Shown here: positions 18,681 through 27,801 of the stretch, piece by piece
Layout of the letters: every line of letters begins with the position of its first letter
Position numbering within the stretch: position 1 is the stretch's first letter
NCBI RefSeq assembly: GCF_036245865.1
Contig: NZ_BTTW01000015.1
Location: forward strand, 44,136 to 108,135
Direction of reading: 5' to 3'
Length of the DNA: 64,000 nucleotides
Source: Corallococcus caeni
Lineage (GTDB): Bacteria > Myxococcota > Myxococcia > Myxococcales > Myxococcaceae
Position numbers and translations under genes: made by a program
The notes under the pieces: generated by a model
Told to the model about the DNA's origin: nothing
What the model saw: only the letters and a program-made list of their open reading frames with translations
Database searches by the model: none

Positions 18681-19172
18681 TCAGCCCTTCCGGGATGACA
18701 GCGACCCGACAAGCCCCTTGTCCGCGAGGAGGGACACCCGTCCCCCCTTGAACGCGGGCAGGAACTGCCGCTGGTACGCCTCCGCGCGGGCCGAGTCACT
18801 CAAGGAAGCCCCCTGGGGGACCTCCAGGGCCACCGACTCCACCTTCGCGCGGCTCAGGACCTTCGCCGCGCCCGCCAGGGCCTCCCCCAGCGAGGCCGCG
18901 TCCAGGCGCTTCCGGGAGCCCAGCCCCACCACGAAGATGCGCGGCACGGTCAGCTTCCCGTCCGACGGCAGGAGGAGCCAGTCGTCCTTCACGCCGGTGA
19001 AGAAGCCGCCCTGGAGCACGCGGGACAGGGCGCCGCACAGCCGCCAGTCCACGTAGCCGGCGGAGGACGGCAGGGGGCGGTCGTCCTCGGCCACGAAGAG
19101 GCAGAGGGCGTCCACCCCGGTCAGCGCGTCCAGGCCCTCCAGGCCCACGTCCAGGGTCTGCGTCTGGCTCAC
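18681..19172 (-). CDS. Stand-alone peptidase-M17 N-terminal-like domain protein
   Basis: A 163-residue protein resembling the N-terminal (macro-like) domain of cytosol aminopeptidases such as PepA/LAP: LDALTGVDALCLFVAEDDRPL, then PRIFVVGLGSRKRLDAASLGEAL, then a last alpha/beta unit. The catalytic M17 domain, with its metal ligands and NTDAEGR motif, is entirely absent, and no such domain follows in the genome window. GTG 19172 overlaps the nusB stop (GTGA). It is the last gene of the nusB operon and precedes the che operon. No enzymatic function is expected; a binding or regulatory role is inference. Confidence 0.65.
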   Translation of the reverse strand: MSQTQTLDVGLEGLDALTGVDALCLFVAEDDRPLPSSAGYVDWRLCGALSRVLQGGFFTGVKDDWLLLPSDGKLTVPRIFVVGLGSRKRLDAASLGEALAGAAKVLSRAKVESVALEVPQGASLSDSARAEAYQRQFLPAFKGGRVSLLADKGLVGSLSSRKG

Positions 19173-19594
19173 GGCTTCCCGAGCGCCACCGCGACGCGGT
19201 CCAACAGGCCGTTGACGAAGGCGCTCGACTCCTCGGTGCCGAAGTTCTTCCCCAGCTCCACCGCCTCGTTGATGGTCACCTTGCGGGGGATGTCCGGGCG
19301 GTACTTCAATTCGAAGATGCCCAGGCGGAGCACGTTCCGGTCGATGCGGGACATGCGGTCCAGGCGCCAGTTGTGGCTGTGGCGTTCGATGAGCGCGTCG
19401 ATTTCGTCGCGGTTCACCTCCACGCCCTCCACCAGCTCCTTGGCGAACTTCACCGCGTCCGGCTCCGGCTTGCCGTCCTCCGCGGAGGCGGCCCAGGCGG
19501 AGTCCAGGGCCTCCCGCGTGGTGGCGCCCTGGGTCATCTCCAACTGGTAGAGCGCCTGCAGCGCCCGCTCCCGTGCCGTTCTGCGCGCGCCCAT
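19169..19594 (-). CDS. nusB: Transcription antitermination factor NusB
   Basis: A 141-residue all-helical RNA-binding protein that joins NusE (S10) at boxA in rRNA antitermination. Seen: RTARERALQALYQLEM at the start, WRLDRMSRIDRNVLRLGIFEL in the middle and KVTINEAVELGKNFGTEESSAFVNGLLD near the end, all NusB hallmarks. It lies five bases after ribH on the same strand, the common bacterial ribH-nusB arrangement. AAAGGGAT lies upstream of ATG 19594. Confidence 0.96.
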   Translation of the reverse strand: MGARRTARERALQALYQLEMTQGATTREALDSAWAASAEDGKPEPDAVKFAKELVEGVEVNRDEIDALIERHSHNWRLDRMSRIDRNVLRLGIFELKYRPDIPRKVTINEAVELGKNFGTEESSAFVNGLLDRVAVALGKP

Positions 19595-19599
19595 CGCGG

Positions 19600-20100
19600 T
19601 TATCCCTTTCGCTCAGCGCCCGGCATGCGAGCGAAGAGGTTGACCATCTCGATGCAGGCCACGGCGGCCTCCGCGCCCTTGTTGCCCGCCTTCACGCCCG
19701 CCCGGTCGATGGCCTGCTCGACGGTATCGCACGTCAGGACGCCGAACGTCACCGACGCCGGCTTCGGGCCGGCCGCCGCGCTGAACGCCACCGAACCAAT
19801 GCCCTTGGCGCACTCGCCCGCCACGTAGTCGAAGTGGGGGGTGCCGCCGCGAATCACCGCGCCCAGGACGATGATGCCCGCGTACTGACCGCTCTCCGAC
19901 ACACGGCGGGTGACGCCCGGCAGCTCATAGGTGCCGGGGCAGCGGTACACGTCGATGGCGTCGTCCTTCACGCCATGGCGCACCAGGGTGTCCACGGCGC
20001 CCTTCAAGAGCTCCTCCGTGATGAAGCTGTTGAACCGGGACACGCAGATGGCGAACCGGCCCTGGGGGGGGAGGAAATCCCCTTCGAAATAGCGAGGCAT
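19600..20100 (-). CDS. ribH: 6,7-dimethyl-8-ribityllumazine synthase
   Basis: A 166-residue enzyme that condenses 3,4-dihydroxy-2-butanone 4-phosphate with the ribitylaminouracil to give lumazine, the penultimate step of riboflavin synthesis. Motifs: [42 protein letters not shown] and PVTFGVLT-like [11 protein letters not shown], ending with the [12 protein letters not shown] region. AAGGAG sits seven bases before ATG 20100. It follows ribE by 27 bases and is the last riboflavin gene of the block. Confidence 0.96.
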   Translation of the reverse strand: MPRYFEGDFLPPQGRFAICVSRFNSFITEELLKGAVDTLVRHGVKDDAIDVYRCPGTYELPGVTRRVSESGQYAGIIVLGAVIRGGTPHFDYVAGECAKGIGSVAFSAAAGPKPASVTFGVLTCDTVEQAIDRAGVKAGNKGAEAAVACIEMVNLFARMPGAERKG

Positions 20101-20127
20101 GGCGCGCTCCTTACACCACCTGCGCCC

Positions 20128-20793
20128 CTACCCGCGAGGGGTGAAACCCGCCGCCCGCACCACCGCCTCCGTCAGGCCCGTTCCCTGGCCAGCCGCCTCG
20201 GGGGCGCCCCGGAGGGCATACAGCCGGGCCACGTACTTCCCAATCAGGTCGCCCTCCAGGTTCACCTGGGCCCCGGGGCCCTTGCCGTGGAGCGTGGTGC
20301 GCTGTTGCGTCTCCGGAATCAGCTGCACCCGGAAGGTGCTGGCATCCACCGCGTTCACCGTGAGGCTGATGCCGTCGATGGTGACGGAGCCCTTCTCGAT
20401 GAAGCAGGGGGCCAGCTCCGGGGGAAGCCGGAACACCATCACCCACGACCCGCCCTCCGCGAACGTCTCCAGGACCTCGCTGACGGCGTCCACGTGGCCC
20501 GACACCAGGTGCCCGCCCAGCCGGTCCCCCAGCGCGAGCGCCCGCTCCAGGTTCACCCGGTCGCCCGTGCGCCGGGCCCCCAGGGTGGTGCGCCGCAGCG
20601 TCTCCGGGGCCGCCTGCACGCGGAAGGTGTCCCCACCCTTCTCCACCACCGTGAGGCACGCGCCGTCCACGGCGATGGATTCGCCCAGGGCGAAGGCTTC
20701 CGCGCCCAGCGAGGTGCGAATCCAGAAGTCGGTCATCGCGCCGGAGGTGACGCGGGTGATGGTGCCAGTGTCCTGGATGAGGCCGGTGAACAT
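20128..20793 (-). CDS. ribE: Riboflavin synthase alpha chain
   Basis: A 221-residue enzyme that dismutates two lumazines to riboflavin and the pyrimidine. It has two homologous barrels, each with its own signature: MFTGLIQDTGTI and SIAVDGACLTVVE in the first, LVSGHVDAVSEVL, GSVTIDGISLTVNAVD and FRVQLIPET in the second. There is no obvious Shine-Dalgarno sequence before ATG 20793. Instead, a TATAAG hexamer (20802-20807 on this strand) lies about 9 bases upstream, so a leaderless or near-leaderless transcript is possible. Gap to ribD is 42 bases. Confidence 0.95.
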   Translation of the reverse strand: MFTGLIQDTGTITRVTSGAMTDFWIRTSLGAEAFALGESIAVDGACLTVVEKGGDTFRVQAAPETLRRTTLGARRTGDRVNLERALALGDRLGGHLVSGHVDAVSEVLETFAEGGSWVMVFRLPPELAPCFIEKGSVTIDGISLTVNAVDASTFRVQLIPETQQRTTLHGKGPGAQVNLEGDLIGKYVARLYALRGAPEAAGQGTGLTEAVVRAAGFTPRG

Positions 20794-20835
20794 GACCGGG
20801 ACTTATAACGAAAGCCCCGGCGGCACGCTGGCCTG

Positions 20836-21999
20836 TCAGAGCAGGGCGCGCAGGAGGACGTCGTCCCCCACCTTCTCCATCGTCAGGTCCTTCACGGCCA
20901 GGGCGTGGGCCATGTCCTTCACGCCCAGCTCACCCGCCCACGACAGGCCCCCCGCCCCCACCAGCTTGGGAGCGAGGAACAGGGCGAGCGCATCCGCCAG
21001 GTGCTCGCGCAGCAGCGTGCCGTACAGGCCCGCGCCGCCCTCCACGAGCACGTGGTTGAGCCCCTCCTTCTTCACGCGCTTCAGGACGGCCTTCAGGTCC
21101 ACTCGGTCCTGCTTCGCGCGCACGTTCCACACCTCCACGCCCTGGGCCAGGAAGCGCCGGGCGCGCCGGCCCTCCGGGTCCTCCAGCGTGGCCACCACGG
21201 TGCGCGCGGGGCTGCGCAGGTTGAAGACGGTGTGGCCCGGGGACAGCTTGAGGTGCGAGTCCACCACCACGCGCACGGGGTCCTTGCCCCCGCCGCCGGG
21301 CAGCCGCGTCGTGAGCTGCGGGTCGTCCATGCGCACGGTGTTGGCGCCCACGAGGATGGCGTCCACCTGGTCGCGCAGCCGGTGCACCCACGCGCGCGAC
21401 GCCTCGCCCGTCACCCACTTCGAGTCGCCAGAGGGCGCGGCGAGCTTCCCGTCCAGCGTCACGGCGGCCTTGAGCGTCACCCACGGCAGGCCCGTGCGCA
21501 TCATCTTGAAGAAGGGCCGGTTGAGCGCGTCCGCCTCGTCCTTGAGGACGTGCGTCACCACTGCCACGCCGCCGCGCTTGAGCCGGTTGAGGCCCTTGCC
21601 GGAGACGAGCGGGTTGGGGTCCGACGACGCGCTGAACACGCGCCGCACGCCGGCCTCCAGCACCGCCAGGCTGCACGGCGGGGTGCGCCCGTAGTGGTCG
21701 CACGGCTCCAGCGTCGTGTAGAGGTCCGCGCCGCGCGCCTTGGAGCCCGCGGCCTCCAGCGCCACGACTTCCGCGTGCGCCGTGCCGGCCTTCTTGTGAT
21801 GGCCGCGCGCGATGATGCGCCCGCCCTTCACCAGCACCGCCCCCACGACGGGGTTGGGGCTGGTGCGGCCCAGCCCCTTGGCGGCCTCCTCCAGCGCGAT
21901 GCGCATGAAGAACTCGGCCACCGCGTGGTCGAAGTCCGCCGCGCGCTTGGAGCGGGGCGTCTTCACCGCCTGCAACCGTGACCGCGTGAGCAAGCGCAT
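20836..21999 (-). CDS. ribD: Bifunctional riboflavin deaminase/reductase RibD
   Basis: A 387-residue fusion. The N-terminal zinc deaminase domain has GRTSPNPVVGAVLV, the HAEV zinc ligand in AGTAHAEVVALEAAG and PCDHYGRTPPCS. The C-terminal reductase domain contains LPWVTLKAAVTLDGKLA, DAILVGANTVRMDDPQLTTR and NHVLVEGGAGLYGTLL. It performs the second and third steps of the pathway. AGGAAGGGCGG precedes ATG 21999. It follows nrdR by ten bases. RibBA/RibA/RibB, which usually complete this operon, are not in the window. Confidence 0.95.
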   Translation of the reverse strand: MRLLTRSRLQAVKTPRSKRAADFDHAVAEFFMRIALEEAAKGLGRTSPNPVVGAVLVKGGRIIARGHHKKAGTAHAEVVALEAAGSKARGADLYTTLEPCDHYGRTPPCSLAVLEAGVRRVFSASSDPNPLVSGKGLNRLKRGGVAVVTHVLKDEADALNRPFFKMMRTGLPWVTLKAAVTLDGKLAAPSGDSKWVTGEASRAWVHRLRDQVDAILVGANTVRMDDPQLTTRLPGGGGKDPVRVVVDSHLKLSPGHTVFNLRSPARTVVATLEDPEGRRARRFLAQGVEVWNVRAKQDRVDLKAVLKRVKKEGLNHVLVEGGAGLYGTLLREHLADALALFLAPKLVGAGGLSWAGELGVKDMAHALAVKDLTMEKVGDDVLLRALL

Positions 22000-22009
22000 A
22001 CCGCCCTTC

Positions 22010-22513
22010 CTAACCGTCCTTGGGCGGAGTCACAGGCGGCTTCGCCTTGCGCTCACGCTCCTGGTCCTCGAGCAGGTCCTTCAGCTCGTGCATGAACTCG
22101 GAGATGTCCCGGAAGCTGCGGTACACGGACGCGAAGCGCACGTAGGCCACTTCGTCCAGTTGCTGTAACCGCCGCATCACGTGCTCGCCAATCGATGAGG
22201 AGGGCACCTCCTTCTCCCCCATCCCCTGGAGCATCCGCTCGATGTCCTCCACCGTCGCCTCCAGCTGCGCGGCGGACACCGGGCGCTTCTCACACGCCTT
22301 CTTCAGGCCGTTGAGCATCTTCTCGCGGTCGAAGGCCTCGCGCCGGCCGTCCTTCTTCACGATGAGCGGGTAGAGCTCCTCCACCCGCTCGTACGTGGTG
22401 AAGCGGCGCTTGCAGGCCAGGCACTCGCGGCGCCGCCGGATGACGGAGCCCTCGTGCGACTCACGCGAGTCGATGACCTTGTTCTCCGGGTCCTGACAGA
22501 AGGGGCAGCGCAC
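22010..22513 (-). CDS. nrdR: Transcriptional repressor NrdR
   Basis: A 167-residue zinc-ribbon plus ATP-cone repressor of ribonucleotide reductase genes. [19 protein letters not shown] and [17 protein letters not shown] supply the four zinc cysteines; the ATP-cone follows with [19 protein letters not shown]. The C-terminal tail ([22 protein letters not shown]) is longer than in E. coli. It sits between glyA and ribD, a common bacterial context. No NrdR boxes were identified nearby. Confidence 0.96.
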   Translation of the reverse strand: MRCPFCQDPENKVIDSRESHEGSVIRRRRECLACKRRFTTYERVEELYPLIVKKDGRREAFDREKMLNGLKKACEKRPVSAAQLEATVEDIERMLQGMGEKEVPSSSIGEHVMRRLQQLDEVAYVRFASVYRSFRDISEFMHELKDLLEDQERERKAKPPVTPPKDG

Positions 22514-22520
22514 GGGCGGC

Positions 22521-23777
22521 TTACTTCAACCGCGAGGCGTACAGCGGGAAGCCCTGGGCCAACTCCTTGACCTGCCCCTTGACCCGCGCGAGCGCCGCGT
22601 CGTCCTGCGCGGCGTCCAGCGCCTGCCCGATGAGCCGGCCCACCACCGCCATCTCCGCCTCGCGCATGCCGCGCGTGGTGATGGCCGGGGTGCCCACCCG
22701 GACGCCGGAGGTCGTCGTGGGCTTCTCCGGGTCGAAGGGGATCATGTTCTTGTTGACCGTGATGCCCGCCTTGCCCAGCACGTCCTCGGCCACCTTGCCG
22801 GTGAGCTTCTTGGCGCGCAGGTCCACCAGCATCAGGTGGTTGTCCGTGCCGCCCGAGCACAGCCGCAGGCCCGCGCTCTTCAGCGCCTCCGCCAGCGCCT
22901 GCGCGTTGGCGACGATCTGCTTCTGGTAGGCCTTGAACTCCGGCGTCAGCGCTTCCTTGAAGGCCACCGCCTTGCCCGCGATGGCGTGCATCAGCGGGCC
23001 GCCCTGGATGCCGGGGAAGATCTGGCTGTTGATGGTCTTCGCGAAGGCCTCGCGCGACAGCACCATGCCGCCACGCGGACCGCGCAGCGTCTTGTGCGTG
23101 GTGGTGGTGACGATTTCAGCGAAGGGCACCGGCGACGGGTGCACGCCCGCGGCCACCAGGCCCGCGATGTGGGCCATGTCCACCAGCATGGCGGCGCCCA
23201 CCTTGTCGGCGATCTCCCGGAACTTCGCGAAGTCGAGCGTGCGCGGGTACGCGCTCGCGCCCACCACCAGCACCTTGGGCTTGTGCTCCAGGGCCAGCGA
23301 CTCCACCTGCGCGAAGTCGATGGTCTCCGTGTCGCGCGACAGGCCGTAGTGGACGACCTTGTAGAGCTTGCCGGAGAAGTTGAACGACGCGCCGTGGGTG
23401 AGGTGGCCGCCGGAGTTCAGGTCCAGCGACAGCATGGTGTCGCCCGGCTTCATCAGCGCCATGAAGGCGCCCATGTTGGCCTGGCTGCCGGAGTGCGCCT
23501 GCACGTTCACCGCGTCCGCGCCGAACAGCTCCTTCGCGCGCGCGATGGCCAGGTTCTCCGCCACGTCCACCACCTCGCAGCCGCCGTAGTAGCGCTTGCC
23601 GGGGTAGCCTTCCGCGTACTTGTTGGTGAGCACGGAGCCCACTGCCTCCATCACCGCGGGGCTGACGAAGTTCTCCGAGGCGATGAGCTCCAGCCCCTCT
23701 TCCTGACGCTCCGTCTCGTGCCGGAGCACCTGGGCGATTTCAGGATCCACCTGGGACAGCGTGCGGGTGTTCTCCAT
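22521..23777 (-). CDS. glyA: Serine hydroxymethyltransferase
   Basis: A 418-residue PLP enzyme interconverting serine and glycine with tetrahydrofolate, the main one-carbon source. Seen: [37 protein letters not shown], the PLP-lysine region [18 protein letters not shown] and [20 protein letters not shown] lies eight bases before ATG 23777. It is followed after seven bases by nrdR. Conserved order with rpiB upstream. Confidence 0.97.
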   Translation of the reverse strand: MENTRTLSQVDPEIAQVLRHETERQEEGLELIASENFVSPAVMEAVGSVLTNKYAEGYPGKRYYGGCEVVDVAENLAIARAKELFGADAVNVQAHSGSQANMGAFMALMKPGDTMLSLDLNSGGHLTHGASFNFSGKLYKVVHYGLSRDTETIDFAQVESLALEHKPKVLVVGASAYPRTLDFAKFREIADKVGAAMLVDMAHIAGLVAAGVHPSPVPFAEIVTTTTHKTLRGPRGGMVLSREAFAKTINSQIFPGIQGGPLMHAIAGKAVAFKEALTPEFKAYQKQIVANAQALAEALKSAGLRLCSGGTDNHLMLVDLRAKKLTGKVAEDVLGKAGITVNKNMIPFDPEKPTTTSGVRVGTPAITTRGMREAEMAVVGRLIGQALDAAQDDAALARVKGQVKELAQGFPLYASRLK

Positions 23778-23836
23778 GGGGGTTGCCTCCTGGCGTGCGA
23801 ACGAAGGGGACTGCGAAGGGACGCTTCAACGGCCCG

Positions 23837-24283
23837 TCAGCGCTGCTGGGCCTCGACGTCGCGAATCTTCTGGACGCGCTTCTCGTGGCGGCCGCCCTCG
23901 AAGGCGGTGGAGAGGAAGGCCTCCAGGATGCCGCGCGCGACACCCGCGCCCACCACGCGCTGGCCCAGGCACAGCACGTTGGCGTCGTTGTGCGCGCGGG
24001 TCATCCGCGCCTCGAACTCCGTGGTGCACAGGGCCGCGCGGACGCCCCGGTGCTTGTTCGCCACGATGCTCATCCCGATGCCGGTGCCGCACACCAGCAC
24101 GCCCAGCGTGCCGGCCTCCGCCACCACCGCGCGGGCCACCTGCGAGGCGAAGTCCGGGTAGTCCACGGACTCGCGCGTCTGGGGGCCCAGGTCCTGGAAG
24201 TCGGTGCCGCGCTCCTTCAGGAGCGCCACCATTTCCTGGCGCAGCTCGATGCCCGCATGGTCGGAGGCGAGGATGACTTTCAC
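23837..24283 (-). CDS. rpiB: Ribose-5-phosphate isomerase B
   Basis: A 148-residue RpiB/LacAB-family sugar-phosphate isomerase that converts ribose 5-phosphate and ribulose 5-phosphate. It opens KVILASDHAGIELRQEMV and contains LGVLVCGTGIGMSIVANKHRGVRAAL with the active-site Cys, then HNDANVLCLGQRVVG. GTG 24283 is the start codon, with GGAG eight bases upstream. It links the fab genes to glyA in the same minus-strand block. Confidence 0.94.
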   Translation of the reverse strand: MKVILASDHAGIELRQEMVALLKERGTDFQDLGPQTRESVDYPDFASQVARAVVAEAGTLGVLVCGTGIGMSIVANKHRGVRAALCTTEFEARMTRAHNDANVLCLGQRVVGAGVARGILEAFLSTAFEGGRHEKRVQKIRDVEAQQR

Positions 24284-24344
24284 GGCCGGACTCCGGAAGG
24301 CGGGGCCCGCGCTTTTGAGGGCGGGGCCAGGAAGGAGGGCCCCT

Positions 24345-24375
24345 GCCCGCCGCTCCTTTTCAGGGAGCAGCGGGC
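24345..24375 (-). other. Stem-loop between fabF and rpiB
   Basis: A 12-base inverted repeat with one mismatch, GCCCGCCGCTCC (24345-24356) and GGAGCAGCGGGC (24364-24375), with a 7-base loop, lies just after the fabF stop on the minus strand. There is no U-rich tail, so it is more likely an RNA-stabilising or partial attenuation hairpin than an intrinsic terminator. Confidence 0.4.
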
Positions 24376-24385
24376 CGGAAGGCCG

Positions 24386-25642
24386 TCAGGTGTAGCGCTT
24401 GAAGACGAGCACCGCGTTGGTGCCGCCGAAGCCGAACGAGTTGCTCATCACCGCGTCGACGCGGGCGTCGCGCGCCGTGTTGGGCACGTAGTCCAGGTCG
24501 CAGTCGGGGTCCGGCGACGTCATGTTGATGGTGGGCGGCAGCACGTTCTTGGTGAGCACCTGCACGCTCACCACCGCCTCCGCGCCACCCGCCGCGCCGA
24601 GCATGTGGCCCGTCATGGACTTGGTGGACGACACCGCCAGCTTGCGCGCGTGGTCGCCGAACACGGCCTTGAGGGCCTTGGTCTCATTGGCGTCGTTGAA
24701 CGGCGTGGACGTGCCGTGGGCGTTGACGTAGCCCACCTGGTCCGGCCGCATGCCCGCGGACGCCAGGGCCAGGCGCATGCAGCGCGCCGCACCCTCGCCC
24801 TCCGGGGCCGGCTGGGTGACGTGGTACGCGTCGGAGTTGGCGCCGTACCCCACCACCTCCGCCAGGATGTTGGCGCCGCGCTTCTTCGCGGCCTCCAGCT
24901 CCTCCAGCACCACGATGCCCGCGCCCTCGCCCATCACGAAGCCGTCGCGCTCCTTGTCGAAGGGACGGCTGGCGCGCGCCGGGTCGTCGTTGCGCGTGGA
25001 CAGGGCCTTCATCACGGAGAAGCCGCCCATGCCCAGGGGCGTGATGGCCGCCTCCGCGCCGCCCGCGATGGCCGCGTCCGTCTCACCCAGGCGGATGGAC
25101 TTCCAGGCCTCGCCGATGGCGTGCGCGCTGGTGGCGCACGCCGACACCGGGGACCAGTTGGGGCCCTTGCAGTTGTAGCGCATGGAGATGAGCCCAGGCG
25201 CCATGTTGATGATCATCTGGATGATGAAGAAGGGCGACAGCCGGTCGAACCCCTTCTCCAGCCCCTTGCGGTGCTGCTCCTCCAGCGAGGAGATGCCCCC
25301 GATGCCGGAGCCCACGATGACGCCCACGCGCTCCGGCTGGTAGCCATGGGGCGCGTCCGGGCCGATGGGCAGGCCCGACTCCTTCACCGCCATGTCGGCC
25401 GCGGCCATCGCGTACTGGGCGAACAGGTCCATCCGGCGCACTTCGCGCCTGTCGATGAACTGCTCGGGCTGGAAGTCCTTCACCTCGCCCGCGATGCGCG
25501 CGTCGAGCTTCCCCAGATCGAAACGGGTGATCGTGCTGATGCCGGACTGCCCGGCCAGCATCGCCTGCCAGTTCTTCTCGGTGCCGGTGCCCAGCGCTGA
25601 AATGATGCCGGTGCCGGTGATGACGACTCGACGGTTTGACAC
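24386..25642 (-). CDS. fabF: Beta-ketoacyl-ACP synthase II
   Basis: A 418-residue condensing enzyme of type II fatty-acid synthesis that elongates acyl-ACP with malonyl-ACP. It carries the Cys-His-His triad: Cys in [14 protein letters not shown], His in [13 protein letters not shown] and His in [16 protein letters not shown]-terminus [16 protein letters not shown]-terminus [15 protein letters not shown]. The start is GTG 25642 with GGAGAAG upstream. It follows acpP by 92 bases, the standard acpP-fabF pair. Confidence 0.97.
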   Translation of the reverse strand: MSNRRVVITGTGIISALGTGTEKNWQAMLAGQSGISTITRFDLGKLDARIAGEVKDFQPEQFIDRREVRRMDLFAQYAMAAADMAVKESGLPIGPDAPHGYQPERVGVIVGSGIGGISSLEEQHRKGLEKGFDRLSPFFIIQMIINMAPGLISMRYNCKGPNWSPVSACATSAHAIGEAWKSIRLGETDAAIAGGAEAAITPLGMGGFSVMKALSTRNDDPARASRPFDKERDGFVMGEGAGIVVLEELEAAKKRGANILAEVVGYGANSDAYHVTQPAPEGEGAARCMRLALASAGMRPDQVGYVNAHGTSTPFNDANETKALKAVFGDHARKLAVSSTKSMTGHMLGAAGGAEAVVSVQVLTKNVLPPTINMTSPDPDCDLDYVPNTARDARVDAVMSNSFGFGGTNAVLVFKRYT

Positions 25643-25734
25643 TGTTCTTCTCCGCTGACCGCGATGGGGCGCGGAGCGCCGGTGAAGGCCGCTCCCAAAG
25701 GCCCCGACACTCCCGGGTGTCGCGACTGCCCTGC

Positions 25735-25980
25735 CTACTTCTTGTGGGTCTTCACGTAGTTCACGGCGTCGCCGACGGTCTTGATGTTCTCCGCCTCGTC
25801 GTCCGGGATCTCGACCTCGAACTCCTCCTCCATCGCCATGACCAGCTCGACGATGTCGAGGCTGTCCGCGCCCAGGTCCTCGATGAAGGACGACTCAGGC
25901 TTGATCTCGTCCTCACCCACCCCGAGCTGGTCGGCGATGATGGACTTGATCTTGGCTTCCACGTCGGTTGCGTTGGACAT
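25735..25980 (-). CDS. acpP: Acyl carrier protein
   Basis: An 81-residue acidic carrier protein. The phosphopantetheine serine lies in [18 protein letters not shown] (DSL motif), followed by the typical [17 protein letters not shown] helix IV region. ATG 25980 starts [13 protein letters not shown]; upstream residues to 26073 are untranslated leader, because a good promoter lies there (26050-26078). It shuttles acyl chains among the Fab enzymes encoded around it and may also supply lipid A or siderophore pathways. Confidence 0.97.
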   Translation of the reverse strand: MSNATDVEAKIKSIIADQLGVGEDEIKPESSFIEDLGADSLDIVELVMAMEEEFEVEIPDDEAENIKTVGDAVNYVKTHKK

Positions 25981-26049
25981 ACGTGCAGAACCCTCCAGCT
26001 CCAGATGGGACCCGCCGTTTGTCTCGCGGGTCGTCTTCAAGGCGGGCGC

Positions 26050-26078
26050 GGTATATCCCACGCCCGGCGGCAATCCAA
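26050..26078 (-). promoter_or_regulatory. Sigma-70-like promoter of acpP
   Basis: On the minus strand TTGGAT (26073-26078), a 17-base spacer and TATACC (26050-26055) form a good vegetative promoter 70 bases before acpP. It gives the highly expressed carrier protein its own start site inside the fab block. Confidence 0.65.
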
Positions 26079-26085
26079 CCTTGGC

Positions 26086-26838
26086 TTACATGTACATGCC
26101 GCCGTTGACCTTCAGGACCTCGCCGGTGATGTAGGACGCCGCATCACTCGCGAGGAACAACACGGCCCCGGCGACCTCCTCCGGGTTGCCCAGGCGGCCC
26201 AGCGCGATGCCGCCCACCATCTTCTGCCGCAGCTCGTCGTCCAGGTGGGAGGTCATGTCCGTCCCGATGAAACCCGGGGAAACCGCATTGACGCGGATGC
26301 TCCGGCTGGCCAGCTCCTTGGCCACCGACTTCGTCAGGCCGATAAGCCCCGCCTTGGCGGCCGAGTAGGCGGCCTGCCCCGGGTTGCCCATCTCCCCCAC
26401 GACCGAGGTGATGTTGATGATGGCACCGGCCCGCTGCTTCATCATGGGCCGGCTGGCGGCGCGGATGAGCGCGAAGGCGCCCCGGAGGTTGGTGTCCAGC
26501 TGCCGGTCCCAGTCCTCGTCCTTGACGCGCATGACCAGGCCGTCAATGGCCATGCCGGCGTTGTTCACGAGCACGTCCAGCCGGCCGTGCGTCTTGACGA
26601 CGCCGTCGATGGCGCCCGCGCACGCGGCGGTGTCCGCCAGGTCGAAGCGCACGGCCTCCGCCTTCGCGCCCGCCTGCTGGAGCAGGCCCACCGTCTCCTG
26701 CGCGGCGGCCTCGTTGCCCACGTAGCTGATGACCACGGTGGCCGCGCCCGCCTTCGCGAAGGCCAGCGCGCACGCCCGGCCGATGCCGCGCGAGCCGCCC
26801 GTCACCAGCACCACCTTGTCCTTGAAGCCCTCGCTCAT
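26086..26838 (-). CDS. fabG: 3-oxoacyl-ACP reductase
   Basis: A 250-residue short-chain dehydrogenase that reduces 3-oxoacyl-ACP with NADPH. VVLVTGGSRGIGRACALAF is the TGxxxGIG cofactor loop, NNAG lies in LDVLVNNAGMAIDG, and the catalytic Ser-Tyr-Lys are in IINITSVVGEMGNPGQAAYSAAKAG. The C-terminal YITGEVLKVNGGMYM is the FabG signature. ATG 26838 overlaps the fabD stop (ATGA). Its neighbours assign it to fatty-acid synthesis rather than to another SDR role. Confidence 0.96.
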   Translation of the reverse strand: MSEGFKDKVVLVTGGSRGIGRACALAFAKAGAATVVISYVGNEAAAQETVGLLQQAGAKAEAVRFDLADTAACAGAIDGVVKTHGRLDVLVNNAGMAIDGLVMRVKDEDWDRQLDTNLRGAFALIRAASRPMMKQRAGAIINITSVVGEMGNPGQAAYSAAKAGLIGLTKSVAKELASRSIRVNAVSPGFIGTDMTSHLDDELRQKMVGGIALGRLGNPEEVAGAVLFLASDAASYITGEVLKVNGGMYM

Positions 26839-27773
26839 GCTGCCCCCAACGCGGCGAGCACCTTCTCCAGGGTCGCGGCGTTCTCGACGTTGAACGACTC
26901 GATGTCCTTGGTGATGCGCTTGATGAGGCCGCCCAGCACCTTGCCCGGCCCCAGCTCCACCACGTGCGTGACGCCGTTCGCCTTGAGCGACTCCACGCAC
27001 TCAATCCAACGCACCGGCGCGCTCACCTGCTCCAAGAGCAGCGGCACCACGCGCGAGGCGTCCGCGTTGGGCCTGGCCTCCACGTTGCTCACCACCGGCA
27101 CGGACGGCGCCTGGATGCGCATGCCCGCCAGCACCTCCGCCAGGCGGGGCTTCACGGGGTCCATCAGCGCGCAGTGGAAGGGGGCGGAGACGGGCAGCGG
27201 CATCACGCGCTTGGCCCCGGCCTCCTTGCACTTCGCGCCCGCGCGCTCCACCGCGGCGGCGTGGCCCGCGATGACCGTCTGCTCGGGGGAGTTGTAGTTC
27301 GCGGGGGCGACGACCTGGCCTTCCGCCGCGGCGTCGCAGGCGGCCTTCACCGCGTCCGGGGTGAGGCCCAGCACCACCGCCATGCCGCCCGTGCCCACGG
27401 GCACCGCCTCCTGCATGAACGTGCCGCGCGCGCGCACCGCGCGCACCGCGTCCTGGAGGTCCATCGCGCCCGCGGCCACCAGCGCGGAGTACTCGCCCAG
27501 CGAGTGGCCCGCGACGAACGCGGGGGCAGGTCCCCGCTTCTGGAACACCGCGTGCACCGCGGCCGACACCGTGAGGATGGCCGGCTGGGTGGTGGCGGTG
27601 AGCTTCAGCGCCTCTTCCGGGCCCTCGAAGCAGGTGGTGGAGAGCTTCTCGTGCAGCGCGTCGTCCACGGCGTCGAAGACGGCCCGCGCTTCAGGGAACT
27701 GCTCGTAGAGGTCCTTGCCCATCCCCACGGCCTGACTGCCCTGCCCGGGAAACACGAACGCGACCTTCGCCAT
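26835..27773 (-). CDS. fabD: Malonyl-CoA:ACP transacylase
   Basis: A 312-residue enzyme loading malonyl from CoA onto ACP. VAFVFPGQGSQAVGMGKDL begins the domain; the nucleophilic serine is in FVAGHSLGEYSALVAAGA, and the active-site His in MPLPVSAPFHCALMDPV. ATG 27773 is chosen by homology; the frame is open to 27845 but the extra residues are not family-like. Coupled to fabG by a four-base overlap. Confidence 0.96.
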   Translation of the reverse strand: MAKVAFVFPGQGSQAVGMGKDLYEQFPEARAVFDAVDDALHEKLSTTCFEGPEEALKLTATTQPAILTVSAAVHAVFQKRGPAPAFVAGHSLGEYSALVAAGAMDLQDAVRAVRARGTFMQEAVPVGTGGMAVVLGLTPDAVKAACDAAAEGQVVAPANYNSPEQTVIAGHAAAVERAGAKCKEAGAKRVMPLPVSAPFHCALMDPVKPRLAEVLAGMRIQAPSVPVVSNVEARPNADASRVVPLLLEQVSAPVRWIECVESLKANGVTHVVELGPGKVLGGLIKRITKDIESFNVENAATLEKVLAALGAA

Positions 27774-27801
27774 GTTGCGGTCCTTCCTTGTGTCGTCCTG
27801 C

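Noticed and set aside
22000..22010. FMN riboswitch before ribD
   Set aside because: Only 10 bases separate nrdR and ribD; there is no room for an RFN element.
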